Shown here piece by piece: positions 53,011 through 61,590 of a stretch of DNA of 64,000 bases. Each line of letters starts with the position of its first letter. Within the stretch, counting starts at the first letter, position 1. This DNA comes from an uncultured Oscillospiraceae bacterium (GTDB lineage: Bacteria; Bacillota; Clostridia; Oscillospirales; Oscillospiraceae): contig CAKTKC010000001.1 of the NCBI GenBank assembly GCA_934569225.1, positions 186,001 to 250,000 of the forward strand, given 5' to 3'. The notes under the pieces were generated by a model. The model did no database searches. It saw only the letters and a list, made by a program, of their open reading frames with translations, and had not been told where the DNA came from. The position numbers were made by a program, and so were the translations under genes.

Positions 53011-53717
53011 TTCAGAACCTCACCCAGGTGGTCTGTCAGGGCTTCCATAAAAGCGTTCTTCCGTGGACGGCTGAGCTTCAGCAGGTCTCCCCGCACGACC
53101 GCGCAGTTGTCCTGGATCCCGTCCACATGCTCCAGATTGATCAGATAGCTGTTATTGCCCCGGAAAAAGTGGCAGCCCTCCAGCTGCTCCTCCACTTGCC
53201 GGAGGGTCAGTCTGGAATCCAGATTTCCCACCTGGGTATGGAATGTCAGATCGTGATTCCGGCTTTCCACGTAATAGATCTGGGAGACCTCCAGCTTGCG
53301 GACGCCGCCCGTCACCGGAATGGTGATGTATTTCCGTGTCCGGCTTTTCAGCCGGGTGATGGCACGGTCGATCCTCTGACTGAAGGCAAAGTAGCTTACC
53401 GGCTTCAGAACATAATCCAGCGCGCCTACGGAATACCCCTGAATGGCGTACTGCACCATGTTGGTAATGAAAATGATGACGACCTCCGGATCCAGCTTGC
53501 GGATCTCCTGCGCCGCCGTCATGCCGTTCATAAAGCTCATTTCCACGTCCATCAGGATAATGTCGTAGACCGGGCGGTAGCCTTCCGTGATCTCATCCCC
53601 GTCGGTAAAAACAGAGATGTCCATTGCCTGTTCGCTCTCCTGGCTGTATCGCTGCAAATACCTTTGCAGCTGCTGGATGTAGTTCCGGTCATCTTCAACA
53701 ATTGCGATCCGCAGCAT
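53007..53717 (-). CDS. LytTR-family response regulator
   Basis: A 236-residue regulator: receiver domain with phospho-acceptor Asp57 (ILMDVEMSFMNG) and acidic D9-D10, then a LytTR DNA-binding domain (QIYYVESRNHDLTFHTQ, FFRGNNSYLINLEHV). ATG 53717 has GGAGGGGAG upstream. The pair may control the nearby GH3 operon, which lacks a -35 box and carries direct repeats with LytTR-like spacing; this is inference. Confidence 0.92.
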   Translation of the reverse strand: MLRIAIVEDDRNYIQQLQRYLQRYSQESEQAMDISVFTDGDEITEGYRPVYDIILMDVEMSFMNGMTAAQEIRKLDPEVVIIFITNMVQYAIQGYSVGALDYVLKPVSYFAFSQRIDRAITRLKSRTRKYITIPVTGGVRKLEVSQIYYVESRNHDLTFHTQVGNLDSRLTLRQVEEQLEGCHFFRGNNSYLINLEHVDGIQDNCAVVRGDLLKLSRPRKNAFMEALTDHLGEVLK

Positions 53718-53794
53718 TCTGCTCCCCTCCGCGAATTTTTTCACATTATAGCACACAAGAAAAAACAGCGCAAGGGAAACCCTAAATTCATGAA

Positions 53795-53852
53795 AAAACC
53801 GGCAAGAGCCGGACAGCGGATAGAGAAAATCTGCCACTGTCAGCTCTTGCCG
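53795..53852 (-). terminator. Terminator of putP
   Basis: A long hairpin with ends 53800-53809 and 53843-53852 (10 bp), inner GACAG/CTGTC pairing and a further imperfect stem. TTTTTT follows on the minus strand. Confidence 0.75.
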
Positions 53853-53870
53853 ATTGATTCAGCGTTTCTT

Positions 53871-55322
53871 TTACGATTTCAGGTCAACAGCGCGGTCGAA
53901 GAGGGCTTCTACATCCTCGCCGGGGCCGTTCGAGCAGAGGGAAACCACCACGGCGGCCAGCAGACCGGCGGCAAAGCCGGGGACGATCTCGTAGATATCG
54001 GTGGAGGACAGAAATACCAGCCACAGGATGTCCACCGCGGCGCCGGCGGCAATGCCTGCCACCGTTCCGCCGAAGGTGAGCCGCTTCCAGAACAGGCTCA
54101 GCAGAATGACGGGGCCGAAGGCCGCGCCGAAGACGCCCCAGGCGTTTTCCACCAGACCCATGATGGAGCCGGAGTTGGGGTCGGAGGCAATGATCAGTGC
54201 AACCACGGCGATGACGATGACCACGATGCGTCCTGCCCAGAGCATTTCGGAATCGGAAGCCTTCTTGCGGATGACGGGCTTATACACGTCGCTGGCAAAG
54301 GCGGAGGACGCCGCCAGGAGCTGGGAGTCGGCCGTGGACATGGCGGCGGACAGGATCGCGGACAGCAGCAGGCCGGACACCAGAGCGGGGAAGATGCGGC
54401 GAACCATGGTGATGAACACGGTGGAGGAATCCTCGATTTCGCCCAGGTACAGACGTCCGGCGACGGCGGTCAGGGCGGACATGATCAGAATGATGGTCGT
54501 CCAGGAAATGCCGATGACGCTGGACTTGCGCAGCTCCTTCTCGGATTTCAGGGACATGAACCGGATGATGATGTGGGGCATACCGAAGTAGCCAAGTCCC
54601 CAGCCCAGGCCGGAAATGATGTCCTGGGGCGTGGTGAAGAAGTTGAAGAAGCCATCGGGCAGGGCCGCGCCGGTCACGGCGCCGTCCCCCGCTTTGGCCA
54701 GCGCCAGAGCGAACAGGGGCGCGATCAGAAGTGCTGCCAGCATGATCATGCCCTGGAAGAAATCCGTCCAGCACACCGCGCTGAAGCCGCCCAGGAAGGT
54801 GTAGGCCACGATGATGAAGGCGGCGATGTACATGGCGACGGTGGGATCGATGTCCATGACCGTGTTGAACAGGGTGCCGCAGGCCTTGATGGAGGAAGCG
54901 GCATAGATGGTGTAGGCTACCAGGAAAATGATGGCGCTGAGGATTTGCAGGGACTTGTTCTTGCTCAGGAACCGGTTGGTCAGGTACTGGGGGATGGTGA
55001 TGGAGTCGTTGGCGGCGATGGAGAACCGGCGCAGCCGGGGCGCCATGAAGATCCAGCTCACGGCGTAGCCGATGCCGAGACCGATGGCGATCCAGGTCTG
55101 ACCCATGCCGCTGAGGTAGATGGAAGCGGGAAGTCCCATGAGCACCCAGGCACTCATGTCGGAGGCACCGGCGGACAGAGCGGACACCCACGCGCCCATG
55201 TTGCGGCCGCCGAGAAAGTAGTCCTTCTCACCGGCACCCTTGGACTTGCTGAAGAAGTACAGACCGATGGCCACCATGAACACGAAATAGACTATGAATA
55301 CAGAAAGCTCGACATAATTCAC
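53871..55322 (-). CDS. putP: Sodium/proline symporter
   Basis: A 483-residue sodium:solute symporter of the PutP branch, with about thirteen helices. Signatures include FLGGRNMGAWVSALSAGASDMSAW (in part: ASDMSAWVLMGLP at about 53-65), and GLGYFGMPHIIIRFM (about 229-243). It should import proline with sodium. It is divergent from a LysR gene, with a palindromic LysR-type site in its leader. Confidence 0.93.
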   Translation of the reverse strand: MNYVELSVFIVYFVFMVAIGLYFFSKSKGAGEKDYFLGGRNMGAWVSALSAGASDMSAWVLMGLPASIYLSGMGQTWIAIGLGIGYAVSWIFMAPRLRRFSIAANDSITIPQYLTNRFLSKNKSLQILSAIIFLVAYTIYAASSIKACGTLFNTVMDIDPTVAMYIAAFIIVAYTFLGGFSAVCWTDFFQGMIMLAALLIAPLFALALAKAGDGAVTGAALPDGFFNFFTTPQDIISGLGWGLGYFGMPHIIIRFMSLKSEKELRKSSVIGISWTTIILIMSALTAVAGRLYLGEIEDSSTVFITMVRRIFPALVSGLLLSAILSAAMSTADSQLLAASSAFASDVYKPVIRKKASDSEMLWAGRIVVIVIAVVALIIASDPNSGSIMGLVENAWGVFGAAFGPVILLSLFWKRLTFGGTVAGIAAGAAVDILWLVFLSSTDIYEIVPGFAAGLLAAVVVSLCSNGPGEDVEALFDRAVDLKS

Positions 55323-55341
55323 AAAAATCCCTCTCTCTTTC

Positions 55342-55366
55342 GATACATGAAATTAAATCATGTATC
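55342..55366. promoter_or_regulatory. LysR-type operator between putP and its regulator
   Basis: A perfect 9-bp inverted repeat (55342-55350 with 55358-55366) contains the T-N11-A pattern of LysR sites. It lies downstream of the putP promoter, which fits repression. Confidence 0.7.
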
Positions 55367-55388
55367 TATGCTTAATAGTGATGCATTC

Positions 55389-55417
55389 ATTATACAAGGG
55401 TTTCGGGAATTTTGCAA
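55389..55417 (-). promoter_or_regulatory. Sigma-A promoter of putP
   Basis: On the minus strand TTGCAA (55417-55412) and TATAAT (55394-55389) have a 17-bp spacer. Confidence 0.85.
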
Positions 55418-55451
55418 CGAAAACTTTCTTCCTGAGTTGTACAAAAAAACG

Positions 55452-55480
55452 TTGCCAAATGGGAAAGGAAGTGCTATTAT
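55452..55480 (+). promoter_or_regulatory. Sigma-A promoter of the LysR gene
   Basis: TTGCCA (55452-55457) and TATTAT (55475-55480) have a 17-bp spacer, 45 bp before the ATG. Confidence 0.8.
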
Positions 55481-55525
55481 ACACAAGATATAATGAAATT
55501 TCCGCATGAAGAAGGGAAAAGCGGC

Positions 55526-56404
55526 ATGAGCCTGAAAAAATATGAAGCATTTGTGCGAACTGTGGAGCTTGGCAGCCTGACCAGAGCCGCGGAAGCCATG
55601 GGCTCGACCCAGTCCCGCATCAGCCATGTCCTGAGCGCACTGGAAGAGGAGTACGGCTTCGTCCTTCTGCGCCGGAACCGGAGCGGCGTCCGGCTGACGG
55701 AGGCGGGGGCGATGGTGCTGCCCAAAATGCAGGAGATTTTACAGAAGGATCGGGAACTGACGGAGCTGATCGGGGACATCCGCAGCGCCGACGCCGGAAC
55801 CGTCCGGCTGGGAGCCTTTACCAGCGTGGCAGTCCACTGGCTGCCGGGGATGATCCGGATGTTCCAGAGCGCCCACCCCAAGGCCGAGCTGAAAATGTTC
55901 AACGGCGATTACCACGACATGGAACAGTGGCTCCGGGAGGGGGAGGTTGACCTGGGTTTTGTGACTCTGCCCGCCCCGGAGGGGATGCGCACCATCCCCC
56001 TGACCCAGGATCCGCTGGTGGCCATCATGCCGAAAAATCACCGGCTGGCGCAGCTGGAGGAAATCCCCATTCAGGAGCTGGGGGAGGATCCTTTTATCAG
56101 CCTGCTCCAAAGCTCAGCCCATGACATTCACCGGGCGCTGGACAATGCGGGGGTGCGCCCGAATATCAAATTTACCACGAAGGACGACTACGCCATTCTG
56201 GCCATGGTGGAGCAGGGACTGGGCATTTCCATCGTCCCCCAGCTGCTCATCCAGGGACGGACACAGAATCTGGCGGTTCGCCCGCTGAAGCCCCGGGCAA
56301 GCCGGACGATCGCCCTGGCCATCCCGGAGGGGAAGCCCCTGCCCGTGGTGGAAGCCTTTGCCCGGACGGCGGTGGACTGGGTGAACGGGCAGAGCGGGAA
56401 ATAA
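55526..56404 (+). CDS. LysR-family transcriptional regulator
   Basis: A 292-residue regulator with an N-terminal winged helix (YEAFVRTVELGSLTRAAEAM, TQSRISHVLSALE) and a LysR substrate-binding domain. ATG 55526 follows AGAAGGGA; the frame is open 11 codons upstream but lacks a ribosome binding site there. Divergent from putP and probably its regulator through the site at 55342-55366. The effector may be proline or another amino acid. Confidence 0.9.
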   Translation: MSLKKYEAFVRTVELGSLTRAAEAMGSTQSRISHVLSALEEEYGFVLLRRNRSGVRLTEAGAMVLPKMQEILQKDRELTELIGDIRSADAGTVRLGAFTSVAVHWLPGMIRMFQSAHPKAELKMFNGDYHDMEQWLREGEVDLGFVTLPAPEGMRTIPLTQDPLVAIMPKNHRLAQLEEIPIQELGEDPFISLLQSSAHDIHRALDNAGVRPNIKFTTKDDYAILAMVEQGLGISIVPQLLIQGRTQNLAVRPLKPRASRTIALAIPEGKPLPVVEAFARTAVDWVNGQSGK

Positions 56405-56421
56405 CAGCGTTATTAGAGCCT

Positions 56422-56569
56422 ATCTGAAAACCGTCAAAACGCCCAACAGCGGCTCTTTTTGCCCTGTGCCGCACCATTTTCCTTTGGAATACACAAAGTA
56501 TTCCTGCAGAAAAATGGCTTGCACAGAGCAAAAATCCCTCGCTGTTGGTCATTCTGCCGGTTTTCAGAT
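56422..56569. repeat. 148-bp nested palindromic element
   Basis: The sequence folds nearly end to end into one imperfect hairpin. Stems from outside in: 56422-56433 with 56558-56569 (12 bp), 56443-56450 with 56541-56548 (8 bp), 56456-56469 with 56521-56534 (14 bp with one mismatch), 56474-56480 with 56511-56517 (7 bp), and 56486-56491 with 56499-56504 (6 bp). It fills the gap between the LysR gene and the hexosamine-kinase gene and codes for nothing I can support. A miniature mobile element is the simplest explanation. Confidence 0.75.
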
Positions 56570-56594
56570 GCGGCCTGAATGGAGGATACTGAAA

Positions 56595-57722
56595 ATGAAC
56601 ACGATTTCTGCACCCGAAGGGGATTCCGTTATTTCACAGATTCTGGCGGCCTACGCGCTGCCGGGTACGGTCATGGACATTGCCCGCCACGGCAAGGGGC
56701 ATATCAACGACACCTTCTGCGTGGTGTGTCAGACCCCGGAGGGCGGCACTGTCCGATTTATTTTGCAGCGGCTGTCCCAGGCCGCGTTTCCCCATCCTGA
56801 GGAAGTGATGGAGAATTTTGTGGGCATCACGTCCTATCTGCGCAGAGAGATTCTTGCCGAGGGCGGCGACCCCTCCCGGGAGACCCTGAGCCTGGTGAAA
56901 ACCAGAGACGGCGCTGACTTTGTGACCGACAACCGGGGCAGAGCGTGGCGGCTGATGCCCTTCATCGAAAATGCCGACTGCTATCAGTCGGCCACGCCGG
57001 AGCTGTTTGCGGCGTCGGGACGGGCGTTCGGACGGTTCCAGTACATGCTGCGGGATTATCCTGCCCAGACGCTCCATGAGACCATTCCCCATTTCCATGA
57101 CACCGAAGTCCGATTCGATCAGTTTATCGCCGCGCTGGAAGCCGACAAGCTGAACCGGGCAAAAGGGGTGTCCCCGGAGATCCAGTTCATTTTGCAGCGG
57201 AAAGCGGACTGCGGCGTTGCCCTGCGGGCGCTGCGGGAGGGGAAGCTTCCTCTCCGCGTCACCCACAACGATACAAAGCTGAACAACATCCTGATTGACC
57301 GGGACACCCGCGAGGGCATCTGCGTCATCGATCTGGACACCACCATGCCTGGACTGTCCATCAACGACTTCGGCGATTCCATCCGCTTCGGCGCGAACCA
57401 CTGCCTGGAAGACGAGCAGGATTTGACGAAAGTCAATTTTGACATTTCACTGTACGAGGTGTTCACCCGGAGCTTCCTGGAGGGAGCGCGGGGCAGTCTG
57501 ACGCCCGCGGAGCTGGAATATCTGCCCTGGGGCGCCCGGCTGATGACGCTGGAATGCGGCATCCGCTTCCTGGCGGATTACCTGGACGGCGACCATTATT
57601 TCCATGATATCAGCCACCCCCGACAGAATCTGGATCGCGCCCGCACCCAGCTGAAGCTGGTGAAGGACATGGAGGAGCAGTTTGACGCCATGGCGGCGGT
57701 GGTCGCCAAATATGCGAAATGA
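56595..57722 (+). CDS. N-acetylhexosamine 1-kinase-like phosphotransferase
   Basis: A 375-residue kinase of the aminoglycoside-phosphotransferase fold. The catalytic loop is VTHNDTKLNNIL (about 223-234) and the metal site VIDLDTTMPG (about 245-254); the N-terminal HGKGHINDTFCV (about 35-46) matches the glycine-rich loop. The closest described relatives are NahK enzymes of the lacto-N-biose pathway, which phosphorylate GlcNAc or GalNAc at O1. GalE follows, as in that pathway. No lacto-N-biose phosphorylase or GalT gene is in the window. ATG 56595 has GGAGG upstream. Confidence 0.85.
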   Translation: MNTISAPEGDSVISQILAAYALPGTVMDIARHGKGHINDTFCVVCQTPEGGTVRFILQRLSQAAFPHPEEVMENFVGITSYLRREILAEGGDPSRETLSLVKTRDGADFVTDNRGRAWRLMPFIENADCYQSATPELFAASGRAFGRFQYMLRDYPAQTLHETIPHFHDTEVRFDQFIAALEADKLNRAKGVSPEIQFILQRKADCGVALRALREGKLPLRVTHNDTKLNNILIDRDTREGICVIDLDTTMPGLSINDFGDSIRFGANHCLEDEQDLTKVNFDISLYEVFTRSFLEGARGSLTPAELEYLPWGARLMTLECGIRFLADYLDGDHYFHDISHPRQNLDRARTQLKLVKDMEEQFDAMAAVVAKYAK

Positions 57723-57757
57723 CGGGAAACACCGGCGAAAACGGCTGCTTTTTTGGG

Positions 57758-57785
57758 TTGCAATTTCCGGCAGAGGCGCTATAAT
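57758..57785 (+). promoter_or_regulatory. Sigma-A promoter of galE
   Basis: TTGCAA (57758-57763) and TATAAT (57780-57785) have a 16-bp spacer. So galE has its own promoter besides possible read-through from the kinase gene. Confidence 0.75.
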
Positions 57786-57844
57786 GTTTCTTGAAAACAG
57801 GTGCACATAACGCGCTTTTGCGCAGTATAAAGGAGGATACCACA

Positions 57845-58861
57845 ATGAACATTCTGGTTACCGGCGGCGCCGGCTACATCGGCTCCCACACCTGCGTTGA
57901 GCTTCTCAACAGCGGATACGATGTGACGGTCATTGACAACCTGTGCAACGCCAACCCCAAGAGTATGGAACGGGTGGAGGCCATTACCGGCAGGAAGGTC
58001 AGATTCTACGAGGGAGACGTCCGGGACGAGGCGCTTCTGCGGAAGATCTTCGCAGAGAATGAGATTTCCGCCGTCATCCACTTTGCGGGTCTGAAGGCCG
58101 TGGGAGAGTCCGTCGCCCAGCCCTGGCGCTACTACGACAATAACCTCAATACCACTCTGGTGCTGACCAAGGTCATGACGGACGTGGGCTGCAAGAAGAT
58201 CATTTTTTCCTCCTCCGCCACCGTCTACTCCGGCGACAACGAGATGCCCCTGCGGGAGACCAGCCGCACCGGCAACTGCACCAACCCCTATGGCTGGACG
58301 AAGTACATGACCGAGCAGATCCTCTCCGGCATGGCTTATGCCGATAAGGAGTGGAGCGTCGTGCTTCTGCGCTACTTCAACCCCATCGGCGCCCATGAAA
58401 GCGGCATGATCGGCGAAGATCCCCGGGGCATTCCCAACAATCTGATGCCCTACATCACCCAGGTGGCCATCGGCCGCCGGGAGAAGCTCAGCGTCTACGG
58501 CAACGACTATCCTACCCCCGACGGCACCGGCGTCCGGGACTACATCCACGTGGTTGACCTTGCCAAGGGACATGTGGCGGCGGTGAAATATGTCGTTTCC
58601 GGCCAGGGCTGCGAGGTGTTCAACCTGGGAACCGGAATCGGCTACAGCGTGCTGGACATGGTTCACGCCTTTGAGAAGGCCAACGGCGTCAAGGTTCCGT
58701 ACCAGATTGTCGGCCGCCGTCCCGGCGACCTGCCCACCTGCTACGCAGACCCCGCCAAGAGCGAGCGCGTACTGGGCTGGAAGGCGGAAAAGAATCTGGA
58801 AGACATGTGCCGGGACTCCTGGAACTGGCAGTCCAAGAACCCCATGGGGTACGGGGAATAA
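57845..58861 (+). CDS. galE: UDP-glucose 4-epimerase
   Basis: A 338-residue short-chain dehydrogenase-fold enzyme interconverting UDP-glucose and UDP-galactose (and often the N-acetyl forms). NAD motif GGAGYIGSH (about 7-15); catalytic Ser in FSSSATVYS (about 120-128) and the YxxxK in NPYGWTKYMTE (Tyr about 149). AAAGGAGG precedes ATG 57845. Beside the NahK-like kinase it suggests use of galactose- or hexosamine-containing host glycans. Confidence 0.96.
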   Translation: MNILVTGGAGYIGSHTCVELLNSGYDVTVIDNLCNANPKSMERVEAITGRKVRFYEGDVRDEALLRKIFAENEISAVIHFAGLKAVGESVAQPWRYYDNNLNTTLVLTKVMTDVGCKKIIFSSSATVYSGDNEMPLRETSRTGNCTNPYGWTKYMTEQILSGMAYADKEWSVVLLRYFNPIGAHESGMIGEDPRGIPNNLMPYITQVAIGRREKLSVYGNDYPTPDGTGVRDYIHVVDLAKGHVAAVKYVVSGQGCEVFNLGTGIGYSVLDMVHAFEKANGVKVPYQIVGRRPGDLPTCYADPAKSERVLGWKAEKNLEDMCRDSWNWQSKNPMGYGE

Positions 58862-58873
58862 AGAACAGAAAAA

Positions 58874-58915
58874 CACATCGGCCATCCTTTTTGGGATGGC
58901 CGATGTGCTTTTTTT
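58874..58915. terminator. Bidirectional terminator after galE
   Basis: A 14-bp perfect stem (58874-58887 with 58894-58907), then CTTTTTTT on the plus strand. The minus-strand ABC operon also ends here, with a T-rich side of TTTCTG. Confidence 0.9.
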
Positions 58916-58920
58916 GTAAT

Positions 58921-59535
58921 TTAGATTTCCCGTTTCTCATAAAACCGGATGGAGAGCAGCCAGGAGACGGCGAAGACGACCGTTGCCAGAACAGGCAGCA
59001 GGGCAATGGGGAGGGAGACACCGGACAAGTCCGGCGTGTCCAGAATGGCGGACAGGCCGCAGAAAACGCCCACGACGCCGATAAAGACAATGCGTCCCTT
59101 CTGCGCGCCGAATTTGAACAGCGGCGGCATGGTCAGCGCGGAGGACAGCAGGGAGATCATGGCAAGCACTGCCAGCTGGTCAGTCAGGTCGGCGGGGGAA
59201 AATACACCGCTCCGGCAGAGACGGACGACGGCGGCAGCGGCGGACAGCAGGAAAATGGTACCGGCGCAGATCAGGCTCATGATGTACTTTCCGGAGACGT
59301 ATTGCCGCCGGGTCACGGGGAGGGTGTCGCAGTAGGTGAGCCAGTGCTCCGCGTCGTCGTAAGCCAGCAGATTCACCGGCAGGGTGCTGCTGAGAATGCA
59401 GGGATAGTAGATGAAAAAGGGCGACTGCCCGTCCGAAGAAAAGGCGGAAAAGATAATAAACGCCAGCAAAAACAGGGGCATCAACCGGCAGTAACTCCAA
59501 AGCAGGTAAAAATCCTTCCGAATCAAACCCTTCAT
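58921..59535 (-). CDS. ABC-2 type transporter permease
   Basis: A 204-residue membrane protein with six helices, starting MKGLIRKDFYLLWSY, the typical beginning of short ABC-2 permeases. With the ATPase upstream it forms an exporter of the YtrA-controlled kind, often linked to cell-wall antibiotics, though substrates are seldom known. ATG 59535 overlaps the region before the ATPase stop by 1 nt spacing and has AGGAGGA upstream. Confidence 0.87.
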   Translation of the reverse strand: MKGLIRKDFYLLWSYCRLMPLFLLAFIIFSAFSSDGQSPFFIYYPCILSSTLPVNLLAYDDAEHWLTYCDTLPVTRRQYVSGKYIMSLICAGTIFLLSAAAAVVRLCRSGVFSPADLTDQLAVLAMISLLSSALTMPPLFKFGAQKGRIVFIGVVGVFCGLSAILDTPDLSGVSLPIALLPVLATVVFAVSWLLSIRFYEKREI

Positions 59536-59536
59536 A

Positions 59537-60379
59537 TCAGTGTTCCTCCTTTGCCATGAAAATGAACAGCTGCTCAATATCCATCGGGCTGAACGTGGGA
59601 TTTCCGGGAACGCCCGACCGCTTCACCAGAAGCTCGCAGCCGAGGGGTGACACCCGCTTGCCGACGATGGCGGAAGCGGGGATGGCCGCCGCGTCCTGAG
59701 CGGTGCAGTGAAGAACCCCGTATTCCTCCTTCAGCCGGTCTTTTTCCTCGCAGAGAATCAGTCTGCCTTTGTGGAGGAAGGCGATGTAGTCGCAGATCTT
59801 TTCCAGGTCACTGACAATGTGGGAGGAAATCAGAATGGCGTGGTTTTCGTCCCGGGTGAATTCGTTGAAAATGTCCATGACCTCGTCCCGGACGACCGGG
59901 TCAAGACCGCTGGTGGCCTCGTCCAGAATCAGAAGCCGGGGGTGGTGGGACAGGGCGACGGCAATGCCCAGCTTCATTTTCATGCCCCGGGAAAAATCCT
60001 TGAATTTCTTGTCTGCGGGAACGGCCAGCCGGGTCAGATAGTCGGAAAAGACTGCTTCGTCCCAGCTGCGGTAAATGCCCTGCATGATCTTGCCCACCTG
60101 CCGGGCGGTGAGACAGGCGGAGATGCCCACCTCGTCCAGCACAACGCCGATTTCCTCTTTGGAAAGGCACAGGTTTTCCCGGTTGTCATGGCCTAAGATG
60201 GTGATGGTGCCGCCGTCCCGGGAAATGGTGTTGAGAATGAGCTTGATGGTGGTGCTTTTTCCCGCACCGTTTTCGCCAACAAGCCCCATAATGCAGCCCC
60301 AGGGCAGGGTCAGGTTCAGATGATCCAGGGAAAAACCGTCGTAGTGCTTGGTTAAATCCCGTATTTCCAATGCGTTCAT
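59537..60379 (-). CDS. ABC transporter ATP-binding protein
   Basis: A 280-residue ATPase with Walker A GENGAGKST (about 35-43), signature FSRGMKMKL (about 129-137), Walker B LLILDEATSGLDP and switch His in ISSHI. The Glu-Ala-Thr form of Walker B is normal for BcrA/YtrB-type exporters. ATG 60379 is chosen because GGAGG is 8 nt upstream; a TTG two codons earlier is too close to it. Co-transcribed with a GntR regulator and the permease. Confidence 0.92.
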   Translation of the reverse strand: MNALEIRDLTKHYDGFSLDHLNLTLPWGCIMGLVGENGAGKSTTIKLILNTISRDGGTITILGHDNRENLCLSKEEIGVVLDEVGISACLTARQVGKIMQGIYRSWDEAVFSDYLTRLAVPADKKFKDFSRGMKMKLGIAVALSHHPRLLILDEATSGLDPVVRDEVMDIFNEFTRDENHAILISSHIVSDLEKICDYIAFLHKGRLILCEEKDRLKEEYGVLHCTAQDAAAIPASAIVGKRVSPLGCELLVKRSGVPGNPTFSPMDIEQLFIFMAKEEH

Positions 60380-60381
60380 GT

Positions 60382-60753
60382 TCAATCCTCCATGGCAAAT
60401 TTGACCATATCCAGAACTTCCTGCTCGCTCAGGCCGACGGACTGGGAAAGGCGGATGATCTGGTCAATGTGGTTTTCGATGTTTTTCAGGGTCTCCTCCC
60501 GGAGCAGCTCCACATTTTTGGGAGCCACGAAGCAGCCCTTGGCGGCGATGGTGTAGATAAATCCCTCTTTTTCCAGCTCGTCGTAGGCACGCTTGGTGGT
60601 GATCACGCTGATGCGCAAATCCTTGGCAAGATTCCGGATGGAGGGCAGGGCTTCGTGCTCCTGAAGCTCGCCGCTGATGATCTGGGCCTTGATCTGGGAG
60701 TAGATCTGGTCGTAAATGGGAAGGCTGCTTTTGTTGTCGATCAATACGGTCAC
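60382..60753 (-). CDS. GntR-family regulator (YtrA subfamily)
   Basis: A 123-residue repressor with a GntR winged helix (LPIYDQIYSQIKAQII, LPSIRNLAKDLRIS, TTKRAYDELEKEGFI) and the short C-terminal helices of the YtrA type. Start is GTG, with GTGAGGTG upstream. Its promoter contains a 39-bp near-perfect palindrome, so it should repress its own operon with the ABC exporter until a membrane-active compound relieves it. Confidence 0.93.
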   Translation of the reverse strand: MTVLIDNKSSLPIYDQIYSQIKAQIISGELQEHEALPSIRNLAKDLRISVITTKRAYDELEKEGFIYTIAAKGCFVAPKNVELLREETLKNIENHIDQIIRLSQSVGLSEQEVLDMVKFAMED

Positions 60754-60769
60754 GTTGGCACCTCACTTC

Positions 60770-60808
60770 TGTTATAACTGTATATGTGCAGTATATACAG
60801 ATATAACA
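60770..60808. promoter_or_regulatory. GntR operator
   Basis: Two 16-bp half sites (60770-60785 and 60793-60808) form an inverted repeat with 15 of 16 matches and a 7-bp centre. It covers the -10 box and the start region of the GntR promoter. Confidence 0.85.
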
Positions 60809-60818
60809 GATTTGTCAA
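60790..60818 (-). promoter_or_regulatory. Sigma-A promoter of the GntR/ABC operon
   Basis: On the minus strand TTGACA (60818-60813) and TATACT (60795-60790) have a 17-bp spacer. Confidence 0.9.
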
Positions 60819-60827
60819 GTACTTGGG

Positions 60828-60859
60828 AAAAAATATCCCAGCCTTTCAGGCTGGGATAT
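60828..60859 (-). terminator. Terminator of the amino-acid importer operon
   Basis: A 12-bp stem (60833-60844 with 60848-60859), loop TTC, followed on the minus strand by TTTTT. Confidence 0.9.
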
Positions 60860-60867
60860 CAGAATAT

Positions 60868-61590
60868 TTACAGAACTTTCGAGAGGAAATCCTGCAAACG
60901 GGGATTCTGGGGATTGCCGAAAAGCTGGGCGGGGGAGCCTTGCTCCAGGACTTTTCCGTCGTCCATGAACAGCACCCGGTTGCCGACCTCCCGGGCAAAT
61001 CCCATCTCGTGGGTGACGACCACCATGGTCATGCCGCTTTCCGCCAGCTCCTTCATGACCGCCAGGACTTCGCCCACCATTTCCGGGTCGAGGGCGGAGG
61101 TGGGCTCGTCAAAGAGCATGACCTTGGGGTTCATGGCCAGCGCCCGGACAATGGCGATCCGCTGCTTCTGGCCGCCGGAGAGCTGGTTGGGGTAGGCGTC
61201 CGCCTTCTCCTCCAGGCTGACCCGGCGCAGCAGCTGGGTGGCCTTGTCGTCCGCCTCCGCCTGGGTCATCAGACCGGTGCGCACGGGGGCGAGGGTGATG
61301 TTTTTGCGGATGGTCATGTTGGGGAAGAGGTTGAAGTGCTGGAACACCATGCCCATTTTCCGGCGAACCAGGTCGATATTGGTCTTGGGGTCGGTGATGA
61401 CCTCGCCGTCAAAGGTGATGGTGCCGGAGGTGGGTTCCTCCAGCAGGTTCAGACTGCGCAGGAACGTGGACTTGCCGGAACCGGAGGGGCCGATGATGAC
61501 CATTTTGTCCCCGGGGTAGATGTGTTCGGAAATGTCCTTGAGCACCAGATGGTCGCCGAAGGATTTGCTCAGATGCTTAACGTCTATCAC
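60868..61590 (-). CDS. Polar amino-acid ABC transporter ATP-binding protein (GlnQ-like)
   Basis: A 240-residue ATPase with Walker [10 protein letters not shown] (about 35-43), signature LSGGQKQR (about 139-146), Walker [15 protein letters not shown] and switch His in [11 protein letters not shown]. This is the PAAT family pattern. It overlaps the permease gene by 14 nt. It energises import of a polar amino acid. Confidence 0.94.
   Translation of the reverse strand: MIDVKHLSKSFGDHLVLKDISEHIYPGDKMVIIGPSGSGKSTFLRSLNLLEEPTSGTITFDGEVITDPKTNIDLVRRKMGMVFQHFNLFPNMTIRKNITLAPVRTGLMTQAEADDKATQLLRRVSLEEKADAYPNQLSGGQKQRIAIVRALAMNPKVMLFDEPTSALDPEMVGEVLAVMKELAESGMTMVVVTHEMGFAREVGNRVLFMDDGKVLEQGSPAQLFGNPQNPRLQDFLSKVL

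Noticed and set aside
56466..56594. N-terminal extension of the hexosamine-kinase gene
   Set aside because: The frame is open but runs through the palindromic element, lacks a ribosome binding site, and the family domain starts after ATG 56595, which has GGAGG.
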